From NCBI RefSeq assembly GCF_003259525.1, contig NZ_QLLO01000001.1, positions 372,001-436,000 of the forward strand: a stretch of DNA of 64,000 nucleotides. Direction: 5' to 3'. The notes beneath the pieces were generated by a model, which saw nothing but the letters and a program-made list of their open reading frames with translations, did not search any database and was not told where the DNA came from. The number at the start of each line of letters is the position of its first letter. Positions within the stretch are counted from its first letter, which is position 1. Shown piece by piece: positions 44,138 through 51,835 of this stretch. The position numbers and the translations under genes were made by a program. This DNA is from Olleya aquimaris (lineage in GTDB: Bacteria; Bacteroidota; Bacteroidia; Flavobacteriales; Flavobacteriaceae).

Positions 44138-44887
44138 TTATTTTCCTTTATTAACTTTATCTATATATTTTTGAAGTGCCATAGTCATAGAAGGTGTTTC
44201 AGGGGTTGGTGCAGCAATATCTACACGTAATCCTTTTTCTTCTACTGCTTTTATGGTTGTATTTCCAAAAACTGCTATTCTTGTATTGTTTTGTTTAAAC
44301 TCTGGGAAATTATGAAATAAAGACTCTATACCACTTGGGCTAAAAAAGACCAAGATGTCATAAGTTACGTTTTCTAAATCTGATAAATCACTAATTACTG
44401 TTCTGTAAAAAATAGCTTGTTTCCAGTTTATGTTTAAAGCATCTAGCGTTTCCGGAACTTCTGGTTTTAGCTTGTCTGTAGTTGGTAGTAAAAATTTTTC
44501 GTCTTTATACTTTTTAATTAAAGGCGATAAGTCTGCAAAATTACGTTTACCAACATAAATTTTACGCTTTCTGTACACAACATATTTTTGTAAGTAAAAA
44601 GCAACAGCTTCAGATTGGCAAAAATACTTCATAGAGTCTGGTACTTTAAAGCGCATTTCTTCTGCTACTCTAAAAAAATGATCTACAGCATTTCTACTGG
44701 TTAAAATAATGGCAGTGTAATTGTTTAAATCAACTTTTTGCTGTCTAATTTCTTTAGAAGGCACACCTTCTACATGAATAAAAGGTCTAAAATCAATTTT
44801 TACCTTCTGCTTTTCTGAAAGATCAAAATAAGGCGAATTTTCTATTTTAGGTTCTGGTTGCGAGACTAAAATGGTTTTCACTTTCAT
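44138..44887 (-). CDS. hemD: Uroporphyrinogen-III synthase
   Basis: A 249-residue cytoplasmic enzyme that closes hydroxymethylbilane to uroporphyrinogen III in heme synthesis. The two-domain HemD fold shows as TAIILTSRNAVDHFF (about 55-69), YDILVFFSPSGIESLF (about 174-189) and RIAVFGNTTIKAVEEKGLRVDIAAPTP (about 202-228). HemD sequences are very divergent, but this combination is characteristic. It begins 23 bp after a DUF4271 gene on the same strand, a linkage common in Bacteroidota, so one transcript is likely. Confidence 0.9.
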   Translation of the reverse strand: MKVKTILVSQPEPKIENSPYFDLSEKQKVKIDFRPFIHVEGVPSKEIRQQKVDLNNYTAIILTSRNAVDHFFRVAEEMRFKVPDSMKYFCQSEAVAFYLQKYVVYRKRKIYVGKRNFADLSPLIKKYKDEKFLLPTTDKLKPEVPETLDALNINWKQAIFYRTVISDLSDLENVTYDILVFFSPSGIESLFHNFPEFKQNNTRIAVFGNTTIKAVEEKGLRVDIAAPTPETPSMTMALQKYIDKVNKGK

Positions 44888-44910
44888 ATGTTGCTACATT
44901 TAATTTAGAC

Positions 44911-45555
44911 CTATTTTGTTACTATAATTTTATATAATACAACGTAAGGTGCAATTTCAAGTGCGCAAAGATACAAAATAAAATAAAACAAGCTCTTTTT
45001 AAAGGTATTAAGATTGTTTTTTACAAATAAAAATAACCCAAAAAACAGTATTAAAAGTATGACACTAAATACAATATAAAAGACAGTTTGGTCTGGTTTG
45101 AACGTGTAAATTAAAACAGCATTTATAGGTAGTAAGAGCAATCCAATAAAATTTCTGAAGCTTATTTTTTGGAATAAATATTTGTCTATTATAGCTTCTA
45201 TGTCTAATACGCTTGATAATAATCTTTCAAACAATACTTTTAAAACAATAAATAACCCAATTAAAATAGCGTACTTAAAAATGTCTAATTGAGATATGGA
45301 ATCTAAATAGTGAAAAGTTAAATAAGAATATACTAAAAGCCCAATATTTAAAAGTAAGTTAAAAAAAAGTAAGCCTTCAAAAATATCAAAAAAGCGTTGG
45401 TCTTTAATATACAGATTAGAGTACCTAGAATTAAATAGCAATAACGTAAATTGGTCAAATCGTTTTGGGAATGATGTTTTAGAAACTGCAATTAATAGCA
45501 AACATCCCATTATAATTAGGGTTAAAATATCTACATTATACAAGTCTCTTAGCAT
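44911..45555 (-). CDS. DUF4271 membrane protein
   Basis: A 214-residue inner-membrane protein with about six to seven helices (near 10-25, 60-80, 90-115, 140-160, 165-190, 192-212). The FPKRFDQFTLLLFNSRY segment (about 30-46) after the first helix is typical of DUF4271. It is usually found next to hemD in Bacteroidota, as here. A role in heme or envelope biology is only suggested by context. It is divergent from the mannosyltransferase gene, 108 bp away. Confidence 0.85.
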   Translation of the reverse strand: MLRDLYNVDILTLIIMGCLLLIAVSKTSFPKRFDQFTLLLFNSRYSNLYIKDQRFFDIFEGLLFFNLLLNIGLLVYSYLTFHYLDSISQLDIFKYAILIGLFIVLKVLFERLLSSVLDIEAIIDKYLFQKISFRNFIGLLLLPINAVLIYTFKPDQTVFYIVFSVILLILFFGLFLFVKNNLNTFKKSLFYFILYLCALEIAPYVVLYKIIVTK

Positions 45556-45634
45556 GGTCTAAAATTATTATTTTTTAACTGTAAATCGATTAATAATTAA
45601 GTAATTTTTATAATTAAGTAATTTTATAAAAATG

Positions 45635-45642
45635 TACATTTG
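45635..45642 (+). promoter_or_regulatory. -7 box of the mannosyltransferase-pyrC operon
   Basis: TACATTTG matches TAnnTTTG, 21 bp before the ATG at 45664. No TTG -33 box is clear. Confidence 0.5.
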
Positions 45643-45663
45643 CCTAAACTTTAATACGTATTC

Positions 45664-46386
45664 ATGCAGGACGCTGTTGTTATTATACCAACATACAACG
45701 AAATTGAAAATATAGAAGCGATTTTAAGAGCAGTTTTTACACTTCCAAAAGCGTTTGATGTTTTAGTAGTAGATGACAACTCTCCAGATTTAACAGCACA
45801 TAAAGTTAAAGATTTACAAAAAGAGTTTTCTAACCAATTGTTTTTAGAAGTTAGAAAAGAAAAATCTGGACTTGGTACCGCTTATATCCATGGGTTTAAA
45901 TGGTGTTTAAACAAAGATTACCAGTATATTTTTGAGATGGATGCCGATTTTTCTCATAACCCTAAAGATTTAGAACGTCTTTATGAAGCTTGTAAAACAG
46001 AAGGTGCAGATGTTGCAATAGGGTCGCGTTACGTTAAAGGTGTAAATGTTGTAAATTGGCCTCTAGGAAGGGTTATTTTATCTTACGGAGCATCCATTTA
46101 TGTAAGATTAATTACAGGAATGAAAATAAAAGATGCTACTGCTGGATTTGTTTGTTACAAAAGACAAGTGCTAGAGCAATTAAATTTAGACCAAATAAAG
46201 TTTGTAGGATATGCGTTTCAAATTGAAATGAAATTTAAAGCCTATCTTAAAAAGTTTAAAATAGTTGAAGTACCTGTAATTTTTACTGATAGAACTAAAG
46301 GAGAATCTAAGCTTAGTTCTAGTATTATTTCTGAAGCTATTTTTGGAGTAATAACCATGAAGTTTAAAAGTTTATTTAAAAAATAA
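45664..46386 (+). CDS. Polyprenol monophosphomannose synthase-like GT2 glycosyltransferase
   Basis: A 240-residue family 2 glycosyltransferase of the dolichol-phosphate mannose synthase type. Motifs are VVIIPTYNEIENIEAIL (about 5-21), VVDDNSPD (about 36-43) and YIFEMDADFSHNP (DAD metal motif, about 90-102). RDRTKGESKLS-type text (TDRTKGESKLSSS near 214) is typical. It should move mannose from GDP-mannose to a lipid carrier for use in envelope glycans. No membrane domain is fused. It lies 7 bp ahead of pyrC. Confidence 0.9.
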   Translation: MQDAVVIIPTYNEIENIEAILRAVFTLPKAFDVLVVDDNSPDLTAHKVKDLQKEFSNQLFLEVRKEKSGLGTAYIHGFKWCLNKDYQYIFEMDADFSHNPKDLERLYEACKTEGADVAIGSRYVKGVNVVNWPLGRVILSYGASIYVRLITGMKIKDATAGFVCYKRQVLEQLNLDQIKFVGYAFQIEMKFKAYLKKFKIVEVPVIFTDRTKGESKLSSSIISEAIFGVITMKFKSLFKK

Positions 46387-46393
46387 CACATTT

Positions 46394-47740
46394 ATGCAAC
46401 CAAAAATCACACTAATTAAAAATGCAAAAATCGTTAACGAAGGAACTATTTTTAATGGTGATATATTAATAGAAGGCGAATTTATTACAAAAATTGCCGA
46501 GTCAATCAGCCCAAAATCGGCAGACGTTAATGTTTTTGATGCAGAAGGTAAATATGTTATTCCTGGTGCAATAGACGACCAAGTTCACTTTAGACAACCA
46601 GGTTTAACGCACAAAGCAAATATAGAAACAGAATCTAGAGCAGCAATAGCAGGTGGTATTACGTCTTTTATAGAAATGCCTAATACCAATCCGCAAACAA
46701 CAACTATTGAAAAATTAAACGAAAAGTTTGACATCGCTTCAAAAAATTCTTGGGCAAACTATTCGTTTATGTTTGGTGGTACTAACGATAATTTAGAAGA
46801 AATTTTAAAGGTTGATAAAAAAGAAGTTGCTGGTTTAAAATTGTTTTTAGGGTCTTCTACCGGAAACATGTTAGTAGATAATCCAGAAGTTTTAGAAAAA
46901 ATTTTTAAAAGTACAGACTTATTAATTTCTGTACATTGTGAAGATGAAGCTACTATAAAAGCAAATCTAGACATCTACAAAGAACGCTATGGAGATGACA
47001 TACCTGTTCATTTTCATCCAATAATTAGAAGTGAAGACGCGTGTTATATTTCGTCTTCTAAAGCTATAGAATTAGCTAAAAAAACAGGTGCACGTTTACA
47101 TGTGTTTCATCTTTCAACAGGAAAAGAAACAGCGTTATTTGATAATAGTATTCCTTTAAAAGATAAAAAAATTACTGCAGAGGTATGCATCCATCACTTG
47201 TGGTTTTGCGATAAAGATTATGAAGAAAAAGGAACCTTAATCAAGTGGAATCCAGCTGTTAAAACAGAAAAAGATAGAAGCCAGCTTTTAAAAGCATTAT
47301 TGGATGATAAAATAGACGTTATTGCTACAGATCATGCACCTCATACAATTCAGGAAAAATCAAATAATTACGTCAATGCACCTTCTGGTGGACCGTTAGT
47401 ACAACATGCTTTACCAGCTTTATTAGAAATGTATCATGAAGGCGATATTTCTTTAGAAAAAATAGTAGAAAAATTTTGCCATAATCCTGCGATCTTGTTT
47501 GAAGTAGAAAAACGAGGTTACATTAAAGAAGGATATTATGCAGATTTAGTATTTATAGATTTAAATAATCCTTGGACGGTTAACAAAGACAATATTTTAT
47601 ACAAATGTGGTTGGTCGCCATTTGAAGGGACTACCTTTAAATCCAGAATTACTCATACTTTTGTAAATGGTGGATTAGCCTATAAAAACTTTAAGTTTTA
47701 TGAGACAAATTTTGCCAAACGCTTAACTTTTAATAGATAG
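46394..47740 (+). CDS. pyrC: Dihydroorotase (type I-like) with altered metal motif
   Basis: A 448-residue cytoplasmic amidohydrolase of pyrimidine synthesis that cyclises carbamoyl-aspartate to dihydroorotate. Motifs are IDDQVHFRQPGLTHK (about 56-70), SVHCEDEA, HVFHLSTGKE and IATDHAPH. The usual DxHxHxR metal motif reads D-D-Q-V-H-F-R, so the first metal His is Gln. I recall the same form in other Bacteroidota dihydroorotases, so it is probably active. It sits between the mannosyltransferase gene and a DUF4296 gene with gaps of 7 and 2 bp. Confidence 0.9.
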   Translation: MQPKITLIKNAKIVNEGTIFNGDILIEGEFITKIAESISPKSADVNVFDAEGKYVIPGAIDDQVHFRQPGLTHKANIETESRAAIAGGITSFIEMPNTNPQTTTIEKLNEKFDIASKNSWANYSFMFGGTNDNLEEILKVDKKEVAGLKLFLGSSTGNMLVDNPEVLEKIFKSTDLLISVHCEDEATIKANLDIYKERYGDDIPVHFHPIIRSEDACYISSSKAIELAKKTGARLHVFHLSTGKETALFDNSIPLKDKKITAEVCIHHLWFCDKDYEEKGTLIKWNPAVKTEKDRSQLLKALLDDKIDVIATDHAPHTIQEKSNNYVNAPSGGPLVQHALPALLEMYHEGDISLEKIVEKFCHNPAILFEVEKRGYIKEGYYADLVFIDLNNPWTVNKDNILYKCGWSPFEGTTFKSRITHTFVNGGLAYKNFKFYETNFAKRLTFNR

Positions 47741-47742
47741 TT

Positions 47743-48159
47743 ATGTTTAAATCATTCTCACCATTATATCTGTTTTTAGCTTTTTTAGTTGTCTCTTGCT
47801 ATGGTATTGATAAACCAAGCAAACCAGATAATTTATTAAGCGAAGATAAAATGGTAGACGTGTTGGTAGAGTTTACTTTAATGTCTTCAGCTAAAGGAAT
47901 AAATAAACGCGAGTTAGAAAACAGAGGGATTGTTCCCGATAGTTTTGTGTATAAAAAACATAATATAGACAGTTTGCAATTTGCCAATAGTAATAACTAC
48001 TATGCTTATGATATTGAAACTTACACAGATATCTATACCAAGGTTAAAGATAGTTTAGAGAAGTTAAAAGCTATCTACGTTGAAGAACAAAAAAAGATAA
48101 CAGAAGACAAGCAAAAGTTACTTAAAAAAGAAAGAAAACCTTTAAATCTAGACAATTAA
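47743..48159 (+). CDS. DUF4296 lipoprotein
   Basis: A 138-residue protein with lipobox Cys19 (LAFLVVSCYG). Residues about 25-110 match DUF4296 (NLLSEDKMVDVLVEFTLM, then NIDSLQFANSNNYYAYDIETY). A Lys/Glu-rich helix forms the tail. The family is found after dihydroorotase in Bacteroidota but its function is unknown. It follows pyrC by 2 bp, so it is co-transcribed. It converges with the epimerase gene across 22 bp. Confidence 0.85.
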   Translation: MFKSFSPLYLFLAFLVVSCYGIDKPSKPDNLLSEDKMVDVLVEFTLMSSAKGINKRELENRGIVPDSFVYKKHNIDSLQFANSNNYYAYDIETYTDIYTKVKDSLEKLKAIYVEEQKKITEDKQKLLKKERKPLNLDN

Positions 48160-48181
48160 ACAACTTCAGACTCAGCAAAAG

Positions 48182-49195
48182 TTAATTAAAATCCGATTTA
48201 AAATAAGTTGTAGTTTGCTTTATACTAGAGTCCACATCTTTAAACTTAAAGCCTAAAGTAGATATAATTTTTTGATTACTAAACGTGGTTTTTGAAACAG
48301 TAGATTTTGCATTTTGCTTAGACATGACTCGACGTTTTCCTGTTAATTTATGCTTTAACCAATCCAAACGCCAAGCTATAGCTAGCAAAAACGGACTAGC
48401 TTCTTTTTTAGGTGGATTTACCCCTAAATGTAATGCAGTTTTGTAAATAAAATCCTTAAAAGTTAGGTTGTTAGAAACAAGTATAAATCGTTCGTTTTTT
48501 ATATCGCTGTTCATTAACTGTATCATAACATTTACAACATCAAATACATCTACATAACCAGTTGTTCCGGTTGTGTAATAGCGCATTCCTTTGTGTACCA
48601 TTGTAATTAAAGATCCACTTCCATAATTCCAAATACCTGGACCAATAATAATTCCTGGATTAACAATAACAGCATCTAACCCTTCTTGTGTACCACGCCA
48701 AACTTCTAATTCTGCGCCATACTTTGTAATTGCATAAACACTATTATCAAATTCGGGATTCCAATCGGTTTCTTCGGTAATTATATCTGTCTCAATAGTT
48801 GGTGTGCCAATTGCTGCAATACTACTAACATAACACAGTTTTTGTACTTGTTCAGACAAACATAAATTAACAATATTAGCAGTACCTTCTATATTAGTTT
48901 TTCTAAGTAATTCAAATTTATCAGGCTCAAAAGACACAAACGCAGCACAATGATACACCTGTGTAATTCCGTTAAAGGCTTCAGTAAGTTTGGGTATATT
49001 ATTTAAATCTGCTTCAACCCAATCTATAGCGTTAAATAATTGGTCTGCAGAATCTGAATAATAACTAAAAATACGTTTAACGGTATCAAACTTTTTTTTA
49101 TTTCTGTAAATAGCACGTATGGGTTGGTTTTCATTTAATAAATGAAATAATAAATGTGCACCAACTAATCCTGTACCTCCTGTAACTAAAATCAT
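48182..49195 (-). CDS. NAD-dependent epimerase/dehydratase-family (extended SDR) protein
   Basis: A 337-residue extended short-chain dehydrogenase. The N-terminal nucleotide motif is VTGGTGLVGAHLLFHLL (about 4-20). The catalytic YxxxK is YAITKYG (about 152-158), preceded by the serine stretch CYVSSIAAIGTP. The group includes dihydroflavonol-4-reductase-like and 3-beta-hydroxysteroid-like enzymes, so the substrate cannot be named. It is divergent from tyrS, 85 bp away, and is usually near dihydroorotase and DUF4296 in Flavobacteriaceae. Confidence 0.88.
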   Translation of the reverse strand: MILVTGGTGLVGAHLLFHLLNENQPIRAIYRNKKKFDTVKRIFSYYSDSADQLFNAIDWVEADLNNIPKLTEAFNGITQVYHCAAFVSFEPDKFELLRKTNIEGTANIVNLCLSEQVQKLCYVSSIAAIGTPTIETDIITEETDWNPEFDNSVYAITKYGAELEVWRGTQEGLDAVIVNPGIIIGPGIWNYGSGSLITMVHKGMRYYTTGTTGYVDVFDVVNVMIQLMNSDIKNERFILVSNNLTFKDFIYKTALHLGVNPPKKEASPFLLAIAWRLDWLKHKLTGKRRVMSKQNAKSTVSKTTFSNQKIISTLGFKFKDVDSSIKQTTTYFKSDFN

Positions 49196-49221
49196 AACCC
49201 TAAGGTAATAAATATTAGATA

Positions 49222-49255
49222 TTGTGTGCAGTTTATAACACGATTTTTATCTTTG
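49222..49255 (+). promoter_or_regulatory. tyrS promoter (-33 TTG, -7 TATCTTTG)
   Basis: TTG at 49222-49224 and TATCTTTG at 49248-49255 with a 23-bp spacer. The -7 box ends 25 bp before the ATG. Confidence 0.55.
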
Positions 49256-49280
49256 CGCTTGTATTAAAATTTAAAAAATA

Positions 49281-50579
49281 ATGATGGCAAATAATTTTGT
49301 TGAAGAATTGCGTTGGAGAGGTATGTTACATACTGAAATGCCAGGAACCGAAGAACATCTTTTAGAACAAATGAGAAGTGCCTATGTTGGTTTTGACCCA
49401 ACAGCAGACTCTTTACATATTGGTAATTTAGTGCCAATTATGTTATTAGCACATTACCAACGTTGTGGACACAAACCCGTAGCATTGGTTGGTGGAGCAA
49501 CAGGTATGATAGGTGATCCTTCAGGAAAATCTAGCGAGCGTAATTTATTAAATGAAGATACACTTAGACACAACCAAGAAGCTATAAAAAAGCAATTATC
49601 TCACTTTTTAGATTTTACAAGTGATGCAAAAAATGCAGCAGTTTTAGTTAATAACTATGACTGGATGAAAGAGTTTTCATTTTTAGAATTTATTAGAGAT
49701 GTAGGTAAGCACATTACCGTAAATTACATGATGGCTAAAGATTCTGTTAAAAACAGAATTTCTTCAGATTCGTCAGACGGAATGAGCTTTACCGAGTTTA
49801 CCTACCAGCTGGTTCAAGGATATGATTTTTTACATTTATATAAAAACATAGGTTGCACACTTCAAATGGGAGGAAGTGACCAATGGGGAAATATCACCAC
49901 AGGAACCGAGTTAATTAGACGTATAGACCAAGGAAAAGGATATGCTATTACTTGTCCATTAATTACTAAAAGTGATGGGTCAAAATTTGGTAAAAGCGAG
50001 GGTGGAAACGTGTGGTTAGATGCAAACAGAACATCACCATATAAGTTTTACCAATATTGGCTAAATAGTAGCGATGAAGATGCAGAAAAATATATCAAAA
50101 TCTTTACATTTTTAGATCAAAATACTATAAATGAAATTATTGAAGAGCATAAAGCTCAACCACATGTAAGAGGATTACAAAAACGCCTTGCTGAAGAAAT
50201 TACAGCAATGGTTCACTCTAAAGAAGAATTAGAAAATGCAGAAAAAGCATCTGGGATCTTGTTTAGTAAAGACTTTAAAAATGATATCAAGCAGCTAAAC
50301 GAAAACTTATTTTTAGATGTTTTTGAAGGCGTGCCACAAGCAGAAATCTCTAAAGATAAAATTGAATCTGGCTTAGATATGATAGCTGCACTATCTGCCG
50401 AAACTAATTTTTTAGCAAGTAATGGTGAAGCACGTCGTGCTTTAAAAGAAAACTCTGTATCTGTTAATAAAGACAAAGTAAAGGAAGACTACAATATTAC
50501 TACAGACGATTTAATTAATGACAAATACATTGTTATTAATAGAGGAAAGAAAAACACGTACATAATAAAAGTTGTTTAA
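49281..50579 (+). CDS. tyrS: Tyrosyl-tRNA synthetase
   Basis: A class I aminoacyl-tRNA synthetase of 432 residues. The HIGH-like motif is [10 protein letters not shown] (about 42-51), with VGFDPTAD just before. The tyrosine-binding segment is [12 protein letters not shown] and [10 protein letters not shown] (about 193-202). The KMSKS-type loop is [10 protein letters not shown] (about 234-243). The S4-like RNA-binding domain ends the protein ([14 protein letters not shown] to [13 protein letters not shown]). Two Met codons lie in tandem at the start; either is possible. A terminator follows. Confidence 0.98.
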   Translation: MMANNFVEELRWRGMLHTEMPGTEEHLLEQMRSAYVGFDPTADSLHIGNLVPIMLLAHYQRCGHKPVALVGGATGMIGDPSGKSSERNLLNEDTLRHNQEAIKKQLSHFLDFTSDAKNAAVLVNNYDWMKEFSFLEFIRDVGKHITVNYMMAKDSVKNRISSDSSDGMSFTEFTYQLVQGYDFLHLYKNIGCTLQMGGSDQWGNITTGTELIRRIDQGKGYAITCPLITKSDGSKFGKSEGGNVWLDANRTSPYKFYQYWLNSSDEDAEKYIKIFTFLDQNTINEIIEEHKAQPHVRGLQKRLAEEITAMVHSKEELENAEKASGILFSKDFKNDIKQLNENLFLDVFEGVPQAEISKDKIESGLDMIAALSAETNFLASNGEARRALKENSVSVNKDKVKEDYNITTDDLINDKYIVINRGKKNTYIIKVV

Positions 50580-50607
50580 GAACTACTATGTAAGTTTTAA
50601 AAATATA

Positions 50608-50640
50608 AATGCCTGCTTGTTATAAGCAGGCATTTTTTTT
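50608..50640 (+). terminator. Terminator after tyrS
   Basis: AATGCCTGCTT / AAGCAGGCATT 11-bp stem (50608-50618 with 50624-50634), loop GTTAT, then six more T. A second, weaker 10-bp inverted repeat (AAAATTAGTT, 50644-50653, and its complement 50664-50673) follows. Confidence 0.88.
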
Positions 50641-50771
50641 AAGAAAATTAGTTAACCAACTAAAACTAATTTTTCTTTTTCACTACAATAAATAATATTA
50701 CTTAAATATTGTCTTCAACTATCTGTCGTGTATTTTATTATAACCTTACTAAAAAAAATTAGTTTAAATAA

Positions 50772-51752
50772 TTATAAAACCATCAGGTTACAACCTCTAA
50801 TGTCGCTATTGTCAAACCGCCCAATAATTTCAAATTGATTATTTGGTAATAGGCGTCCTAAGTCTTGTGTTGCTATAAAAGAACAAGAGTTAACGTTGGC
50901 TAAGTCAATAACATTAACGCCTCCTGTTTTTGGCGTATTAAACACGGTAAGTGCATCTTCGGTATCTCTGGTTAGAATAGTCATCCAAGGTGGGCATTTA
51001 AACACACCATGTCCTTTAGAATAGGCTTGACTTAATAATTCTGTCATACCATATTCGCTATGTATAGTGTTAACACCAAACCCTTGTTTTAGTAGTTTAT
51101 GAAGCTCTTCTCTAATTAATTCTTTACGTCTTCCTTTCATACCACCAGTTTCCATAATGATGATATTATTAAGATTAAAAGTGTGGGATTCAATTAAGTC
51201 TAAAAGCGCAAAAGTCACTCCAATTAGCAAAACTTTTTCATTTTTTTTATTTAGCTGAATTAGCGTTTCTGTTAATTCATCTAAATTATTTAAATAGAAA
51301 CCACTTTCTGGTTTGTTAGACTCTTTAATTAATTGATTAACCATATAAACTAACGACGATCCTTCACGCTCTAAATAGTTAGGCAATAGAGCTAAAACAG
51401 TGTAATCTTGGATATTTCCATAAAAATGGTTAAACCCTTTTTTAAAACTAGTTTCATATATTTTTAACTCAGTAACATGGTGTTTACTGGTTATTTGACC
51501 AGTTGTTCCGCTACTTGTAAACGTGGTCTCAATATTGTTTTGAGAACTTAATACTTGATGCGTTTTAAAAAACTGAATAGGTAAAAAGGGGATTTCATTT
51601 ACATGTTTAACATCACTAGGATTAACGTATAGCAAATCACAAAAGGATCGGTAAACCCTATTGTTTTCAAACTGAAAACGAAAGACTTTTAAAGCCAAAT
51701 CTAAAAACTCGGCTTCAGAAGAAATTGAGAATATATCGTCTGTTTTAAACAT
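50772..51752 (-). CDS. LuxE/acyl-protein synthetase-like protein
   Basis: A 326-residue member of the LuxE/PaaK-type adenylate-forming group. The phosphate-binding motif is FTSSGTTGQITSKH (about 83-96). Further on are MKGRRKELIREEL and HSEYGMTELLSQAYS (about 225-239), the usual adenylation motif. LuxE activates fatty acids as acyl-adenylates. There is no reductase or luciferase nearby, so light production is not implied; activation of an acyl chain for another pathway is more likely. It has its own promoter and is monocistronic. Confidence 0.82.
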   Translation of the reverse strand: MFKTDDIFSISSEAEFLDLALKVFRFQFENNRVYRSFCDLLYVNPSDVKHVNEIPFLPIQFFKTHQVLSSQNNIETTFTSSGTTGQITSKHHVTELKIYETSFKKGFNHFYGNIQDYTVLALLPNYLEREGSSLVYMVNQLIKESNKPESGFYLNNLDELTETLIQLNKKNEKVLLIGVTFALLDLIESHTFNLNNIIIMETGGMKGRRKELIREELHKLLKQGFGVNTIHSEYGMTELLSQAYSKGHGVFKCPPWMTILTRDTEDALTVFNTPKTGGVNVIDLANVNSCSFIATQDLGRLLPNNQFEIIGRFDNSDIRGCNLMVL

Positions 51753-51768
51753 TTATGAATTAAAAAAA

Positions 51769-51776
51769 CAAAAGTA
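51769..51776 (-). promoter_or_regulatory. -7 box of the LuxE-like gene
   Basis: The minus strand reads TACTTTTG, matching TAnnTTTG, 16 bp before the start codon. It lies directly downstream of a terminator hairpin, so read-through from the gene above is limited. Confidence 0.5.
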
Positions 51777-51783
51777 TTGAAAA

Positions 51784-51815
51784 TAAAAAAGCGTTACTAA
51801 TTAGTAACGCTTTTT
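51784..51815 (-). terminator. Terminator of the lamin-tail gene
   Basis: GCGTTACTAATTAGTAACGC (51791-51810) is a perfect 20-bp palindrome between an A-run and a T-run. It terminates minus-strand transcription from the gene ending at 51836. Confidence 0.85.
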
Positions 51816-51835
51816 AAAACTATAAAGTTTGATGC

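Noticed and set aside
50644-50673. Second hairpin after tyrS as a regulatory RNA
   Set aside because: AT-only stem with a 10-base loop; a back-up terminator or chance is more likely in such AT-rich DNA.
50772-51752. LuxE-like gene as a sign of bioluminescence
   Set aside because: There is no luxA, luxB, luxC or luxD nearby, and LuxE-like proteins occur in many non-luminous bacteria.
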